Assembly (NCBI RefSeq): GCF_009765965.1
Contig: NZ_LMUL01000014.1
Coordinates: 1,288,337-1,352,336, forward strand
DNA: 64,000 nt
DNA from: Caulobacter sp. S45
Lineage (GTDB): Bacteria > Pseudomonadota > Alphaproteobacteria > Caulobacterales > Caulobacteraceae
Direction: 5' to 3'
This document shows, piece after piece, positions 45,348-54,926 of the stretch. Every line of letters begins with the position of its first letter. Positions within the stretch are counted from its first letter, which is position 1. The notes beneath the pieces were generated by a model. The model made no database searches and had not been told where the DNA came from. It was given only the letters and a program-made list of their open reading frames with translations. The translations under genes were made by a program, and so were the position numbers.

Positions 45348-45971
45348 GTGACGCGCGAACCGCTCCCCAAGGGCGCCGGTGTGGACGTGATGGACCGGCT
45401 GCGCGCCGCCACCGCCGTCGCCCACCGGCGGCTCGAGCGCGATCTCGACCTGCTGCGGCCACCGCTCCTTAAAGATCGTTTCGCCCGTCTGCTCGAGCGG
45501 TTCTGGGGCTTCCATGTGGTTTGGGAAGCCACCGTCGGCCGGCACGGCGATCTCGCCGCGCTCATGACCTCCCGCTCAAGGCTCGTCCACTTGAAACGCG
45601 ACCTGCAGGCCTTGGGACTGTCGGCCCATGAGATCGCGCGCCTCCCCCAATGCGCCGCCGCCGCAGACCTATCGCACACGGTCGAGGCCGCCATCGGATC
45701 GCTCTATGTTATGGAGGGCTCCACGCTCGGGGGGCGGCTGATCGGCAGAGCGCTTCAGGGTCGTCCTTGGCTGCCAGAGGCGGGCCTGACCTATTTCGAT
45801 CCTTATCGCACCGAGACCGGGACCATGTGGCGGGCCTTTCAAGACCACGTGCGTTCAGCCTCGTCCGACGCCGATCAGCCGGCGATCGAGGCTGGGGCGA
45901 CGCAGACCTTCGAGCTCCTGCGAGGTTGGCTGACGCGACCGCCCGCGAGCGCCCAAAACTCTGTCCCGTAA
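45348..45971 (+). CDS. bphO: Biliverdin-producing heme oxygenase (BphO)
   Basis: 207 residues, GTG start five bases after the bphP stop. The proximal His is in TAVAHRRLERDLDLL near residue 26 and the distal-helix motif is YVMEGSTLGGRLIGRAL near 118. Cleaves haem to biliverdin, the phytochrome chromophore. The adjacent pair forms a self-sufficient photoreceptor operon, which suits transfer between hosts. Confidence 0.92.
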   Translation: MTREPLPKGAGVDVMDRLRAATAVAHRRLERDLDLLRPPLLKDRFARLLERFWGFHVVWEATVGRHGDLAALMTSRSRLVHLKRDLQALGLSAHEIARLPQCAAAADLSHTVEAAIGSLYVMEGSTLGGRLIGRALQGRPWLPEAGLTYFDPYRTETGTMWRAFQDHVRSASSDADQPAIEAGATQTFELLRGWLTRPPASAQNSVP

Positions 45972-46017
45972 TCGGCGCGACGCTCGCCGCCACGGTCCGC
46001 GATCCGCGGGCGCCCCG

Positions 46018-46263
46018 CTACTTGCCGCCCTTGTCGGTTTGCGTCAGCACGCCGCGCCAGCCTCGCCCGGTGTTCTCCAAGCTCTCGTGGCCGGTCGGCG
46101 GCGACGCTCGCCAATAAGAGACAGCCCCGGTCGCCCGATCGGTCAGACGCAGCACGTCGGCTGAAGACAGGTCGTCGACGCCGTCGAGGACGAGGCGAAA
46201 GTATTGGTGCTCGCCCTCTACAGAAGGGTGGCCGTCCAGATCGAGAATGCGCGTCACAGCCAT
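46018..46263 (-). CDS. Small hypothetical protein (81 aa)
   Basis: MAVTRILDLDGHPSVEGEHQ, then YFRLVLDGVDDLSSADVLRL, ATGAVSYWRASPP and a short tail. Beta-rich and soluble, no family recognised. It overlaps the frame-shifted 3' extension of alkB by 10 bases; with alkB ending at its probable original stop (46357) there would be a normal gap of about 90 bases. Converges with bphO. Confidence 0.55.
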   Translation of the reverse strand: MAVTRILDLDGHPSVEGEHQYFRLVLDGVDDLSSADVLRLTDRATGAVSYWRASPPTGHESLENTGRGWRGVLTQTDKGGK

Positions 46264-46955
46264 CGGCTCTCAGAGGGATTCAACGGCGCCCTGCATAGGG
46301 GGCGGCCGCGTGGGGCGCGAGGCGCCAATCGCCTCGCCACTTGGTTTTGGTGTGGGCTAAAGCAGGGTTCTAAAGTGATCGAGTAGCGCAAAGCCTCCAA
46401 GGGCGTGATGGAATGCTCCCAAGCGGCGCGCGCCGGACCGGTCGACAGATAGGCGGACCGCCGCGCGAGGGGGACGGCCGCCCGGTCCCACTTGACCCCC
46501 GCCGCCCGTCGAAATCGGAGGACGCAGGGCGCGAGTAGGGAGAGGTCCATCACCAGGTCGAACTGCGGCTTATCCCGGTGCCAGCCGATGCCTGCGCCGG
46601 GCGGATATTCGTTGATGAGCGCCTGCACGAACGCGGCTTCCGGCTTTCCGGCAACCGCGGCTAGCTCGCGCCGCACCACCAAGAGAAACGCCGCCATCGG
46701 CTCGGACCGCTCGATCGTGCGGCGCGCATAGTCGTAGCGAAACCCAAACGAGACGACGCGCCGATAGCCGAGATGGCCGTGGAACTCAAAGGGCTTGAAC
46801 GGCAGCTCAGCGATATGTCGCACCAGGTCCATCTCAACCTCCGGCGAGAAAATCTCGGCCCAATGGCGAAAGCCTTCTGGCGCAGTCATTTCCGCTTGGT
46901 GGGGACGCCCGAAGAGATCGGCTTGGTAGGTTGCATCCGTCTTGAGAGCTCTCAT
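46254..46955 (-). CDS. alkB: AlkB-type 2-oxoglutarate/Fe(II) DNA dealkylase
   Basis: 233 residues as read. The iron ligands are His126, Asp128 (GWHRDKPQFD) and His181 (AWEHSITPL); the 2-oxoglutarate Arg is in RYSIT (190). Directly reverses methyl lesions such as 1-methyladenine. After RYSIT the frame runs into an unusual 40-residue tail; one extra T near 46373 would give RYSITFRTLL and stop at 46357, the normal AlkB ending. So the C-terminus is probably frameshifted while the catalytic core is intact. Divergent from imuA across the LexA-type site. Confidence 0.85.
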   Translation of the reverse strand: MRALKTDATYQADLFGRPHQAEMTAPEGFRHWAEIFSPEVEMDLVRHIAELPFKPFEFHGHLGYRRVVSFGFRYDYARRTIERSEPMAAFLLVVRRELAAVAGKPEAAFVQALINEYPPGAGIGWHRDKPQFDLVMDLSLLAPCVLRFRRAAGVKWDRAAVPLARRSAYLSTGPARAAWEHSITPLEALRYSITLEPCFSPHQNQVARRLAPRAPRGRPLCRAPLNPSESRWL

Positions 46956-47016
46956 GAAGATCTATCCTGCAACGACCGGCACGGACCCGGCGCTTGACTC
47001 TGATCGCGCCCAAGAA

Positions 47017-47031
47017 GAACAAATTAGGAAC
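47017..47031. promoter_or_regulatory. LexA/SOS box (GAAC-N7-GAAC)
   Basis: GAAC-AAATTAG-GAAC, i.e. GTTC-N7-GTTC on the other strand, exactly the direct-repeat LexA box of alphaproteobacteria. It is 30 bases before the imuA ATG and 62 bases from the divergent alkB start, so it can control the imuA-imuB-dnaE2 cassette and perhaps alkB. Confidence 0.85.
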
Positions 47032-47060
47032 ATGCTTTCAACTGCCTTGTTTTGGATTTC

Positions 47061-47822
47061 ATGCACGCCCCGCGGCCGCCCCCCGCCTTCACCGCCTTGC
47101 GCGGCGAGATCGAGAAGATCCAGGCGCGCGGTCGCGTGCGCCGGGACGTCTTGCCGTTTGGGGTCGCTTGCCTGGATGCGCGTCTGCCCGGAGGCGGCTT
47201 GGCGATCGGCGCGCTGCACGAAGTGGCCGGCGGCGGACGCGACGCGGTGGACGGCGCCGCTGCGGCCCTCTTCGTCGCCGGGATCGCGGCGCGCACCTGC
47301 GGTCAGGTGCTCTGGTGTGTGGTCCGGCCCGATCTCTTCGCCCCAGCGACGGCGCATGCCGGCCTTGCGCCGGACCGGGTGATCTATGTGGAGGCGGGCG
47401 ACGATAAGGCGGTCTTGGCCTGTTTCGAGGAGGGGCTGCGCCACAAGGGCCTGGGCGCCGTCGTCGGCGAGGTGGGCCGTCTGTCGATGACCGCCTCGCG
47501 CCGACTGCAGCTCGCCGCGGAGGGCGCCGGGGTCATGGGGCTCGCTATCCGCCGATGGCGGCGATCCACTGAGGCCGCCGATTTTGGGCAGCCCACCGCG
47601 GCGACCACGCGCTGGCGGGTGAGCGCCCTGCCCTCAACACCCTTGCCGACCGCAGGCGTCGGACGGGCCCGATGGCGAGTTGAACTGCTCCGCTGCAAGG
47701 CGGGGGACTGTGCGGATTTTGAACTGGAATGTTGTGATGAGACGGGTCGTCTCGATCTCCCTGCCGAGCTGGCCGACCGATCGGATCCGGCGGCGTCTGG
47801 GTCCAGACGCGCCGCCGGCTGA
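47061..47822 (+). CDS. imuA: ImuA, SOS mutagenesis accessory protein
   Basis: 253 residues from the ATG giving MHAPRPPPAFTALRGEIEKI. RecA/SulA-like ImuA features: DVLPFGVACLDARLPGGGLA (family LPFGxxxLDxxLPGGGL), GALHEVAG, and VGEVGRLSMTASRRLQLAAE. ImuA works with ImuB and DnaE2 in damage-induced translesion synthesis. The 3' end overlaps imuB by 86 bases. Three codons upstream a TTG is an alternative start. LexA-type site directly upstream. Confidence 0.93.
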   Translation: MHAPRPPPAFTALRGEIEKIQARGRVRRDVLPFGVACLDARLPGGGLAIGALHEVAGGGRDAVDGAAAALFVAGIAARTCGQVLWCVVRPDLFAPATAHAGLAPDRVIYVEAGDDKAVLACFEEGLRHKGLGAVVGEVGRLSMTASRRLQLAAEGAGVMGLAIRRWRRSTEAADFGQPTAATTRWRVSALPSTPLPTAGVGRARWRVELLRCKAGDCADFELECCDETGRLDLPAELADRSDPAASGSRRAAG

Positions 47823-49260
47823 CACGCCGGTCGTGACGATCGGCCGAGACGGCCGCAAACGCGTGGTGCTGGCGGCCAACGCCCCCGCCCTCGGACTCGG
47901 ACTCCGCCCTGGCGTTCCCGCCGCCAAAGCCCGCGCGCTGGTCGCCGACCTCATCCTCCACGACGCGGATCTGCAGGACGACGCCCTAGCCTTGGAGCGG
48001 CTAGCGCTGTGGGCGCTGCGCCGTTATTCGCCCCTCGTCGCCCCTGATCCGCCCGACGGCTTGATCCTGGACGTCACCGGCGCCGCGCATCGGTTTGGCG
48101 GCGAGGACGCCTTGCTGGCGGATATGATCGATCGGTTGGCGGCGGTCGGCGTCACCGCGCGGGCGGCGATGGCCGGATCGTGGGGCGCAGCGCACGCCCT
48201 CGCCCGGTTCGCGGCCGACCCCCGGCTCGTCGTCGCCAGCGATCGAAGCGGCCTCGCCGCCGGCGCACTTCCAATCCGGGCGCTGCGACTGTCCGCCGAC
48301 CTGGTCGATACGCTCGAACGCCTAGGGTTCGAAACGATTGGCGATCTGGAGCGCCAACCCCGCGCGCCCCTGGCGCTGCGCTTTGGGATCGATCTGACAC
48401 GCCGGTTGGATCAGGTGTACGGCCGCGTGAACGAGCCGATCGACCTGGTCGAAGCGCCCGACCCCATCCAGGTGCGCCGAGCGTTCGCCGAACCCGTCGG
48501 CGCTCCGGAGACCCTCGCGCGCTACACCTTGCAACTGGTCGAAGGCCTCTGTGCGATCCTGGAGACCAAGGGCTTGGGCGCGCGGACGCTCGACCTGCGG
48601 TTCCTGCGCGTTGACAATCGGGTGGAAGCGATCCGGATCGGAACGGCCCAGCCGGTGCGCGACATCGCGCGCCTGACGCGGCTGCTCTGCGATAAGCTCG
48701 AGACGGTGGACCCCGGGTTCGGCGTCGAGGTCATGGTGCTGACGGCGTCGCTTGCCGAGCCCTTGGATTGGAAGCCCGGCGCCAGCGACTTGATCGCGGC
48801 GCCGGAAGCCGATGTCTCCGCCTTAGTGGACACGCTGGCCAACCGCCTAGGCGAACGTCGCCTCTATCGGATGACGCCGGGCGAAAGCGATGTGCCGGAA
48901 CGGTCGGTTCAGCGGATCGCGCCGACGGCTCCCGCCACGGGAGCGAGCTGGTCGCCCGCTTGGCCCCGGCCCTCACGGCTGCTGGCCCGGCCTGAACCCA
49001 TCGAGACGGTCGCGCTTCTGCCGGACCAGCCACCGGTCTCATTCACCTGGCGCGGGACGCGGCGCCGCGTCCGACGCGCCGACGGGCCCGAGCGGATTTT
49101 TGGCGAGTGGTGGCGACGGGATGGCGAGCTCGACGCCGTTCGGGACTATTTCCAGCTCGAGGACACCGCGGGCGAACGCTACTGGGTGTTTCGTCGCGGT
49201 GATGGCGAGCGCGCCGCGACGGGCGATCTATCCTGGTTCATGCATGGGCTGTTCGGATGA
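47737..49260 (+). CDS. imuB: ImuB, Y-family polymerase-like mutasome hub
   Basis: 507 residues from the ATG giving MRRVVSISLPSWPTDRIRRR. Y-family fold (LILDVTGAAHRFGGEDALLA, GLDLRFLRVDNRV-like little-finger region) but without the acidic polymerase residues, as in ImuB proteins, which are structural hubs that bind the beta clamp, ImuA and DnaE2. The C-terminus ends in LSWFMHGLFG, a conserved ImuB tail. Intact; the frame opens farther upstream inside imuA but that part is antisense-like. Confidence 0.93.
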   Translation: MRRVVSISLPSWPTDRIRRRLGPDAPPADTPVVTIGRDGRKRVVLAANAPALGLGLRPGVPAAKARALVADLILHDADLQDDALALERLALWALRRYSPLVAPDPPDGLILDVTGAAHRFGGEDALLADMIDRLAAVGVTARAAMAGSWGAAHALARFAADPRLVVASDRSGLAAGALPIRALRLSADLVDTLERLGFETIGDLERQPRAPLALRFGIDLTRRLDQVYGRVNEPIDLVEAPDPIQVRRAFAEPVGAPETLARYTLQLVEGLCAILETKGLGARTLDLRFLRVDNRVEAIRIGTAQPVRDIARLTRLLCDKLETVDPGFGVEVMVLTASLAEPLDWKPGASDLIAAPEADVSALVDTLANRLGERRLYRMTPGESDVPERSVQRIAPTAPATGASWSPAWPRPSRLLARPEPIETVALLPDQPPVSFTWRGTRRRVRRADGPERIFGEWWRRDGELDAVRDYFQLEDTAGERYWVFRRGDGERAATGDLSWFMHGLFG

Positions 49261-49390
49261 AGCCCCACCCGTCACCGGTCCATACAGTCAGGTCAACAGC
49301 CCCCCATCCTGGAACGTTTCTCCAGCTTTGCCGTTTCTTTTTCGCGTATTCCGCGTGCAGAGGGGACGGGGGCTTCGAAGGGCCAGCACA

Positions 49391-49579
49391 ATGGCGCAGC
49401 AATATACCTTCTTTTACCTCGATAAAGCTCGAACGCCCGCAACATTCGACATTGAATATTTCAATGACGACACAGAAGCTCTGGCTCACGCGGAAAAACT
49501 TCTGGTGGAACGGCCGCGATACCACGCGATCGAGATCGACACCGGCTCGGCGTCTGTCGTGGTGCAGCGCGAGGCCTGA
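49391..49579 (+). CDS. Small protein inside the imu-dnaE2 cassette (62 aa)
   Basis: MAQQYTFFYLDKARTPATFD, then IEYFNDDTEALAHAEKLLVE, RPRYHAIEIDTGSASVVVQRE. It has a clean alpha/beta pattern, acts as a separate ATG-started gene and lies 130 bases after imuB and 27 before dnaE2, all in one direction under the SOS site. I do not recognise the family. It could be a small mutasome accessory or simply a passenger. Confidence 0.7.
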   Translation: MAQQYTFFYLDKARTPATFDIEYFNDDTEALAHAEKLLVERPRYHAIEIDTGSASVVVQREA

Positions 49580-49606
49580 CAAGCGGGTCGTCACCCGGCC
49601 TGTGCC

Positions 49607-52600
49607 ATGAGCCGCTACGTCGAACTGCAAACGACCAGCCATTTCAGCTTCCTACGGGGGGCGAGCTCCTGCGAGGAGTTGTTCGAACAAGCCGCGATGA
49701 ACGGTATCGAGGCGGTGGGGATTGTGGACCGCAATTCCCTCGCCGGCATCGTGCGCGCGCACGAGGCGGCCAAGGTCACGGGCGTTCGCCTCATTGTCGG
49801 CTGTCGACTGGATTTAGTCGATGGGACCGGGATCCTGGTCTATCCGACAGATCGACCCGCCTACGCGCGGCTTTGCCGGTTGCTGTCGCTCGGCAAGCGC
49901 CGCGCGGGCAAAGCCAAATGCAATCTCGATTGGGCCGACGTCGCCGAGTGGGCCGACGGGCTGGTCGCCGTTCTCGTGCCGGACGCGGCGGACGAAACCT
50001 GCGTCCTGAACCTGCGCCGACTGCGTCAAATCTTCGCCGAGCGGGCCTATGTGGCGCTCAGCCTGCGGCGGCGACCCCGCGATGCGCTGCGCCTGCACAA
50101 GATCGTCAACCTCGCCGTGCAGGTGGGCGTCGCGACCGTGGTGACCAACGACGTACTGTTTCATGAGCCGGAGCGGCGGATGCTGCAGGACGTGGTCACT
50201 TGCATTCGCCACAATTGCACCATCGACCAGCTGGGGTTTCGACGAGAACGCCATGCCGACCGGTTCTTGAAGCCGGTCGACGAGATGCACCGCCTGTTCG
50301 CCGCCTATCCCGAGGCGCTGCAGCGGACGGTGCAGATCGCCGATCTCTGTCGCTTCAGCTTGGACGAGCTGGCCTATCAATATCCGGAAGAGGCCTGCAT
50401 CCCAGGCCTGACGCCGCAGGAGGCGCTGGAACGCCTGACCTGGGAGGGCGCGGCCGAGCGCTACCCGGACGGCTTGCCGGACGAGGTCCGCACCACCCTT
50501 CGCCACGAACTGGAGCTGATCCAACAGCTCGAGTACGCCCCGTACTTTTTGACGGTCAACAGCATCGTCCGCTTCGCGCGGTCCCAAGACATCCTTTGTC
50601 AGGGGCGCGGGTCGGCCGCCAACTCCGCCGTCTGTTACGTGCTTGGGATCACCTCCATCGATCCGGCGCTGAACGACCTTCTGTTCGAGCGCTTCATCAG
50701 CGCCGAACGCCGCGAGCCGCCGGACATCGACGTGGACTTCGAGCACGAACGGCGTGAGATCGTCATGCAGTGGGTGTTCGAGACCTACGGCCGCGACCAC
50801 GCCGCCCTCTGCTCCACCGTGATCCGTTATCGCGGCCGCGGGGCCATCCGCGACGTCGGCAAGGCGCTCGGCCTGCCCGAAGATCTCACCAAGCTCCTGA
50901 GCAGTCAGGTCTGGAGCTGGTCCGAGGAAGGTGTCGAAGCCAAACACGCCGAAGCGCTCAATCTCAATCTGGGCGATCGGCGCCTGCGCCTCACCCTGGA
51001 TCTCGCGCGCCAACTGATGGGCGCGCCCCGCCACCTGTCTCAGCACCCCGGCGGCTTCGTCCTGACCCGCGACCGGTTGGATGAACTGGTGCCGATCGAA
51101 CCGGCGGCCATGGCCGACCGCCAGGTGATTGAGTGGGACAAGGACGACATCGACGCCTTGCGGTTCATGAAGGTCGACGTCTTGGCGCTGGGGATGCTCA
51201 GCTGCATGAAGCGCGGCTTCGATCTGCTCAAAGCCCATAAAGGGATCGACGTCGATCTGGCCACCATTCCGCCGGAGGATCCGGCGACCTACGCGATGAT
51301 CCGCAAGGCCGACACGCTGGGAACCTTCCAGATCGAAAGCCGGGCGCAGATGGCCATGCTCCCGCGCATCAAGCCCAGGACGTTCTACGACCTGGTCATC
51401 GAGGTGGCGATCGTTCGCCCCGGCCCGATCCAGGGCGACATGGTCCATCCCTATCTGCGCCGGCGGGAAGGCAAGGAACCGGTCGAATATCCTCTGCCGG
51501 AACTGGAGAAGGTGCTCGGCAAAACCTTGGGTGTCCCCCTCTTTCAAGAACAGGCGATGCGCGTCGCCATCGAATGCGCCGGGTTCACACCCACAGAGGC
51601 CGACCAGCTTCGCCGGGCCATGGCCACGTTTAAACATACCGGCGGGGTTTCTTCGTTCGGCGCCAAACTGATCGACGGCATGGTTGCGCGCGGCTACACG
51701 CCCGAATTCGCCACCAAGACCTTCTCTCAGCTTGAAGGGTTCGGCTCCTACGGGTTTCCGGAGAGCCACGCTGCAAGTTTCGCGCTGATCGCCTACGCCT
51801 CGAGTTGGCTCAAATGCTGGCACCCCGATGTCTTCTGCGCGGCGTTGCTCAATGCGCAGCCGATGGGATTCTACGCCCCAGCGCAAATCGTGCGCGACGC
51901 CCGCGAGCATGGGGTCGAGGTGCGGCCCGTCTGCATCAACGCCTCCCGGTGGGATTGCACGCTGGAGCCGACCCGCAACCCGGAACGGTTCGCGGTTCGG
52001 CTGGGCTTTCGCATGGTGCGCGGCCTCGCCAATGTCGACGCCGCCGCTATCGCTACGGCGCGCGCCGACCGTCCGTTTGCGAGCGTCGACGACGTCTGGC
52101 GCCGCGCCGGCGTTCCCGCCGCGTCGCTGGTGAAAATCGCCGAAGCCGATGCCTTTCAATCGGCGCTTCGCTTGGCGCGACGGGACGCGCTGTGGGCCAT
52201 TAAGGCGCTTCGCGATGAGCCGCTCCCGCTCTTCGCCGCCGCCTCAGCTCGCGAGCAGGCGATCGTGCCGGAAACCAGCGAGCCCGCCGTCGCCTTGAGA
52301 CCCATGAAGGCGGGCCGGGAGGTTGTTGAGGACTACGGCCATGTCGGGCTGACGCTGCGCCAGCATCCTGTCAGCTTCCTGCGCCCTCGCCTCGCCGCGC
52401 AGGGGATCGTCACCTGTCTGGATGCAGGCCGCGCCAAGGACGGCAAGCTCCTGACCACGGCCGGTCTCGTGCTCGTGCGCCAAAAGCCGGGCTCAGCGAA
52501 AGGCGTGCTCTTCATCACCCTTGAGGACGAAACCGGTGTCGCCAATCTGGTGATCTGGCCGCAGCTCTTTGAAAAGCAGCGCCGCGTGGTCCTTGCCGCG

Positions 52601-52870
52601 TCCATGCTCGGAGTTAGAGGCCGCATCCAGCGCGAGGGCGAGGTGGTCCACATGGTCGCCTATCGGCTCACCGACCTCTCCAGCGATCTGGCGAGCGTCG
52701 GCGACCACGAGGCGCCGTTCCCGCTTCCCCATGGCCGCGGTGATGATCTGCATCGCGGACCAGCCCGGCCAGACCCGCGAGATACGCCCAAGGGCATGAA
52801 GGCCCGCGACCTGTTCGATCCGCACCGACACATCGACGAGATGAAAATCAAAACCCGGGACTTCAGATGA
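49607..52870 (+). CDS. dnaE2: DnaE2, error-prone DNA polymerase III alpha
   Basis: 1087 residues, full length for DnaE2. N-terminal PHP domain ([40 protein letters not shown]), catalytic palm with Asp residues in [53 protein letters not shown]-like (here [20 protein letters not shown]), and a C-terminal OB fold ([20 protein letters not shown]). Performs translesion synthesis with ImuA/B after SOS induction. No frameshift or lost motif seen. Confidence 0.97.
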   Translation: MSRYVELQTTSHFSFLRGASSCEELFEQAAMNGIEAVGIVDRNSLAGIVRAHEAAKVTGVRLIVGCRLDLVDGTGILVYPTDRPAYARLCRLLSLGKRRAGKAKCNLDWADVAEWADGLVAVLVPDAADETCVLNLRRLRQIFAERAYVALSLRRRPRDALRLHKIVNLAVQVGVATVVTNDVLFHEPERRMLQDVVTCIRHNCTIDQLGFRRERHADRFLKPVDEMHRLFAAYPEALQRTVQIADLCRFSLDELAYQYPEEACIPGLTPQEALERLTWEGAAERYPDGLPDEVRTTLRHELELIQQLEYAPYFLTVNSIVRFARSQDILCQGRGSAANSAVCYVLGITSIDPALNDLLFERFISAERREPPDIDVDFEHERREIVMQWVFETYGRDHAALCSTVIRYRGRGAIRDVGKALGLPEDLTKLLSSQVWSWSEEGVEAKHAEALNLNLGDRRLRLTLDLARQLMGAPRHLSQHPGGFVLTRDRLDELVPIEPAAMADRQVIEWDKDDIDALRFMKVDVLALGMLSCMKRGFDLLKAHKGIDVDLATIPPEDPATYAMIRKADTLGTFQIESRAQMAMLPRIKPRTFYDLVIEVAIVRPGPIQGDMVHPYLRRREGKEPVEYPLPELEKVLGKTLGVPLFQEQAMRVAIECAGFTPTEADQLRRAMATFKHTGGVSSFGAKLIDGMVARGYTPEFATKTFSQLEGFGSYGFPESHAASFALIAYASSWLKCWHPDVFCAALLNAQPMGFYAPAQIVRDAREHGVEVRPVCINASRWDCTLEPTRNPERFAVRLGFRMVRGLANVDAAAIATARADRPFASVDDVWRRAGVPAASLVKIAEADAFQSALRLARRDALWAIKALRDEPLPLFAAASAREQAIVPETSEPAVALRPMKAGREVVEDYGHVGLTLRQHPVSFLRPRLAAQGIVTCLDAGRAKDGKLLTTAGLVLVRQKPGSAKGVLFITLEDETGVANLVIWPQLFEKQRRVVLAASMLGVRGRIQREGEVVHMVAYRLTDLSSDLASVGDHEAPFPLPHGRGDDLHRGPARPDPRDTPKGMKARDLFDPHRHIDEMKIKTRDFR

Positions 52871-52951
52871 CGATTAGGTCGCTGCTTCGCCGTCGTGCCG
52901 CAGTGGATCGGCCGCGGGTGGAAGCCGTCAGCCCCAGCCCACGCACCGCGT

Positions 52952-53527
52952 TTAATGGGTCTTGGCCATCGCCTTGATCATTTCCAGATGGTGGGTGACG
53001 ATTGGAACCGCCTTGGCCGCGGCCATCTTCAGGCCAGACTTGTCGCCATGGGCCGCGTAGCCCTTCATCAACGTGAGCGCTTCCTCGTGGGCAGCGACTT
53101 GCTGGTTGATATACCGCTTGTCGAACTCCGGCCCGCTGGAGGCCCGCAGATCGTCGAGCAGGCCCTGCCGGCGCTTGTCGAGCTCGGCGGGCGGCGTGAT
53201 CCCAGGGGGCAGGTGCGCCTTGACCGCTTGGGTCGTCTTCATATGATCGCGGATCATTTCGCGCGCAAACGTCTTGATCTCGGGATCTTGGGTCTTTTCA
53301 AGCGCAAGCTTGCTGGCCTTGATCTCGTACATGTCACTGCGGGCCGCGTTCTCCACGAAGCCCTTGGCGTCCATCGAGCCAAGGGTGGATGCCGACAACA
53401 TCCCCACTGGCGCGGCGGCGGCGTCGCCCGCATCCCGGCCAACACGAGCCTTTGACGTCGGCGCCTGGGCTAGCGCGGCGCCAGCGATCAAAGCTGCCGC
53501 GGCTCCGGTGAGAACGAGATATTTCAT
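52952..53527 (-). CDS. DUF4142 secreted protein (copy 2)
   Basis: 191 residues from the ATG giving MKYLVLTGAAAALIAGAALA; signal peptide cut after ALA-QA. The DUF4142 body has FVENAARSDMYEIKASKLAL, TFAREMIRDHMKTTQ, RYINQQVAAHEEALTLMKGY and IVTHHLEMIKAM. Same family as 27440-27982 but only distantly similar. Convergent with dnaE2. Function unknown. Confidence 0.88.
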   Translation of the reverse strand: MKYLVLTGAAAALIAGAALAQAPTSKARVGRDAGDAAAAPVGMLSASTLGSMDAKGFVENAARSDMYEIKASKLALEKTQDPEIKTFAREMIRDHMKTTQAVKAHLPPGITPPAELDKRRQGLLDDLRASSGPEFDKRYINQQVAAHEEALTLMKGYAAHGDKSGLKMAAAKAVPIVTHHLEMIKAMAKTH

Positions 53528-53546
53528 GAGTGTCTCCTGGGGCTTC

Positions 53547-53572
53547 AACACGAGCCTGAGCCCACAGGTTCC
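53547..53572 (-). promoter_or_regulatory. EcfG-type general-stress promoter candidate (DUF4142 copy 2)
   Basis: On the minus strand GGAAC-N17-TGTT ends 20 bases before the ATG at 53527. It matches the GGAAC -35 and three of four -10 positions of the EcfG consensus. By-eye match only; distance to the start is short. Confidence 0.35.
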
Positions 53573-53779
53573 TCAAGGCTCACTTTCGAGAGCCCGTTCC
53601 GAGTGATCGCCGGACGGAAGATCGCCTTGGATCCGCAAATTTATGGGCGTGGGAAACAGTCGATGCCGCGGCCGACCGGGCCTGCCGCCTGCTCTACGGG
53701 TAGGAACGACCCGCTACGCCATTCAGGACCTGCAGCCTCGGACGGTGTAGCGGGTCTATTTGCATCCAAGCCGGCCGGC

Positions 53780-54583
53780 TCAGTTATCCGCTGAACCGGG
53801 TTTGGACATCCCGCTGTGGATTTTGGCGGCGAGGGTGTCCGGCAGGGCGTCGGCGATCGCGCCCATGACCTTGTTCTTGGCCATCGGCAGCACCTTGTCT
53901 TTGTTGTGCTGCAGCGCCTCGAAGGCGGCTTTGGCGACGACGGCCGGATCGTCCTTCTTGTCGGAAGCGCCGGCCTTGGTATCGAGCATCTCGGCGCGGT
54001 TGAAAAAGTTGGTCTCGGTGACGCTGGGCATCAGCACCGTCACGCCGATGCCGGTATCCTTCAATTCTTCCCGGAGCGCCTCGCCGAACCACCGCAGGAA
54101 CACCTTGGTCGCCCCATACACGGCCTCGAACGGGTCCGGCATCGTGGCGGCGATCGAGGACGTGAACAGCAGCTTGCCGCGATCGCGCGCGACCATGTCC
54201 TTCAACACCAGCTTGGTCAGCTGCACCGCGCCGCGGACGTTGAGGTCGATCATCTTCAGCTCGCGCTGCAGATCGGTCTCAGCGAAGGCGCCGCTGAGGC
54301 CTACGCCAGCGTTGACGCAAAGCACGTCGACGGGACGATCCATGTTGCGGATCACCTGATAAAGCCCTTCCACGCCGTCTTCGCGGGAGAGGTCCGCGGC
54401 ATGGGTCACGACGCCCGCGCCGAGCGACTCCAGGCCTTGCGCCGCTTCGGCCAGATGGCCAGCGTCCTCGGCCGCGATCAGGATATCGTAGCCGTTGTCG
54501 GCGAACTGACGGGCCAGTTCGTAGCCGATGCCGTTGGACCCGCCGGTGACCACGGCGAACGGACGGATTTGGGAATCAGTCAT
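53780..54583 (-). CDS. Short-chain dehydrogenase/reductase
   Basis: 267 residues from the ATG giving MTDSQIRPFAVVTGGSNGIG. Rossmann motif TGGSNGIGYELA, NAG motif CVNAGVGLSG, catalytic Ser in FTSSIAATMP and Tyr-x3-Lys in YGATKVFL. The C-terminal part (AFEALQHNKDKVLPMAKNKV, DALPDTLAAKIH) matches SDRs often linked to stress islands. Substrate unknown. The frame upstream to 54739 is antisense-like and not part of the gene. Confidence 0.88.
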   Translation of the reverse strand: MTDSQIRPFAVVTGGSNGIGYELARQFADNGYDILIAAEDAGHLAEAAQGLESLGAGVVTHAADLSREDGVEGLYQVIRNMDRPVDVLCVNAGVGLSGAFAETDLQRELKMIDLNVRGAVQLTKLVLKDMVARDRGKLLFTSSIAATMPDPFEAVYGATKVFLRWFGEALREELKDTGIGVTVLMPSVTETNFFNRAEMLDTKAGASDKKDDPAVVAKAAFEALQHNKDKVLPMAKNKVMGAIADALPDTLAAKIHSGMSKPGSADN

Positions 54584-54620
54584 GGGTTTTCTCCCTTCGA
54601 TGGCTGGTGGATTTGAGAGA

Positions 54621-54872
54621 CTATTTTCGCGGCAGTAGATCTCCAGGCGGTCCAGGGCCCTGGGCCAGCCTGTCCTCGTCGTCGTGGAATAGGATTCCGA
54701 AGGCGAGGGATTCGGTGCGCCCGCGGCCGTGGCCGCCATCGTGTCCGTGGGCTGCGACGATGAGATCGGTCGGCGTTACTTCTGTGCGCAGATGCGCCGG
54801 AGAAGCGGCGATGCGATCGGCCGCGGCGCTGAGCCGGTCCGCCAGCCGTTTGAGGTCGAAGGCTTGAGCCAC
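54621..54872 (-). CDS. Small hypothetical protein (83 aa)
   Basis: GTG start with GGAGACC upstream: (M)AQAFDLKRLADRLSAAADR, IAASPAHLRTEVTPTDLIVA, then a His/Gly/Asp-rich end. A helical N-terminus and a charged tail; no family recognised. It lies between the alcohol dehydrogenase gene and the SDR gene in the same direction, probably one transcript. Confidence 0.5.
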   Translation of the reverse strand: MAQAFDLKRLADRLSAAADRIAASPAHLRTEVTPTDLIVAAHGHDGGHGRGRTESLAFGILFHDDEDRLAQGPGPPGDLLPRK

Positions 54873-54926
54873 GAGGGTCTCCTGAAGCTATGCTCGATGA
54901 GGTCCGGCGTTGTGCTTTGACGTGGC

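Noticed and set aside
49814-52159. 781-codon open frame antisense to dnaE2
   Set aside because: High GC leaves the antisense frame open; its translation has no domain motifs and dnaE2 is plainly the real gene.
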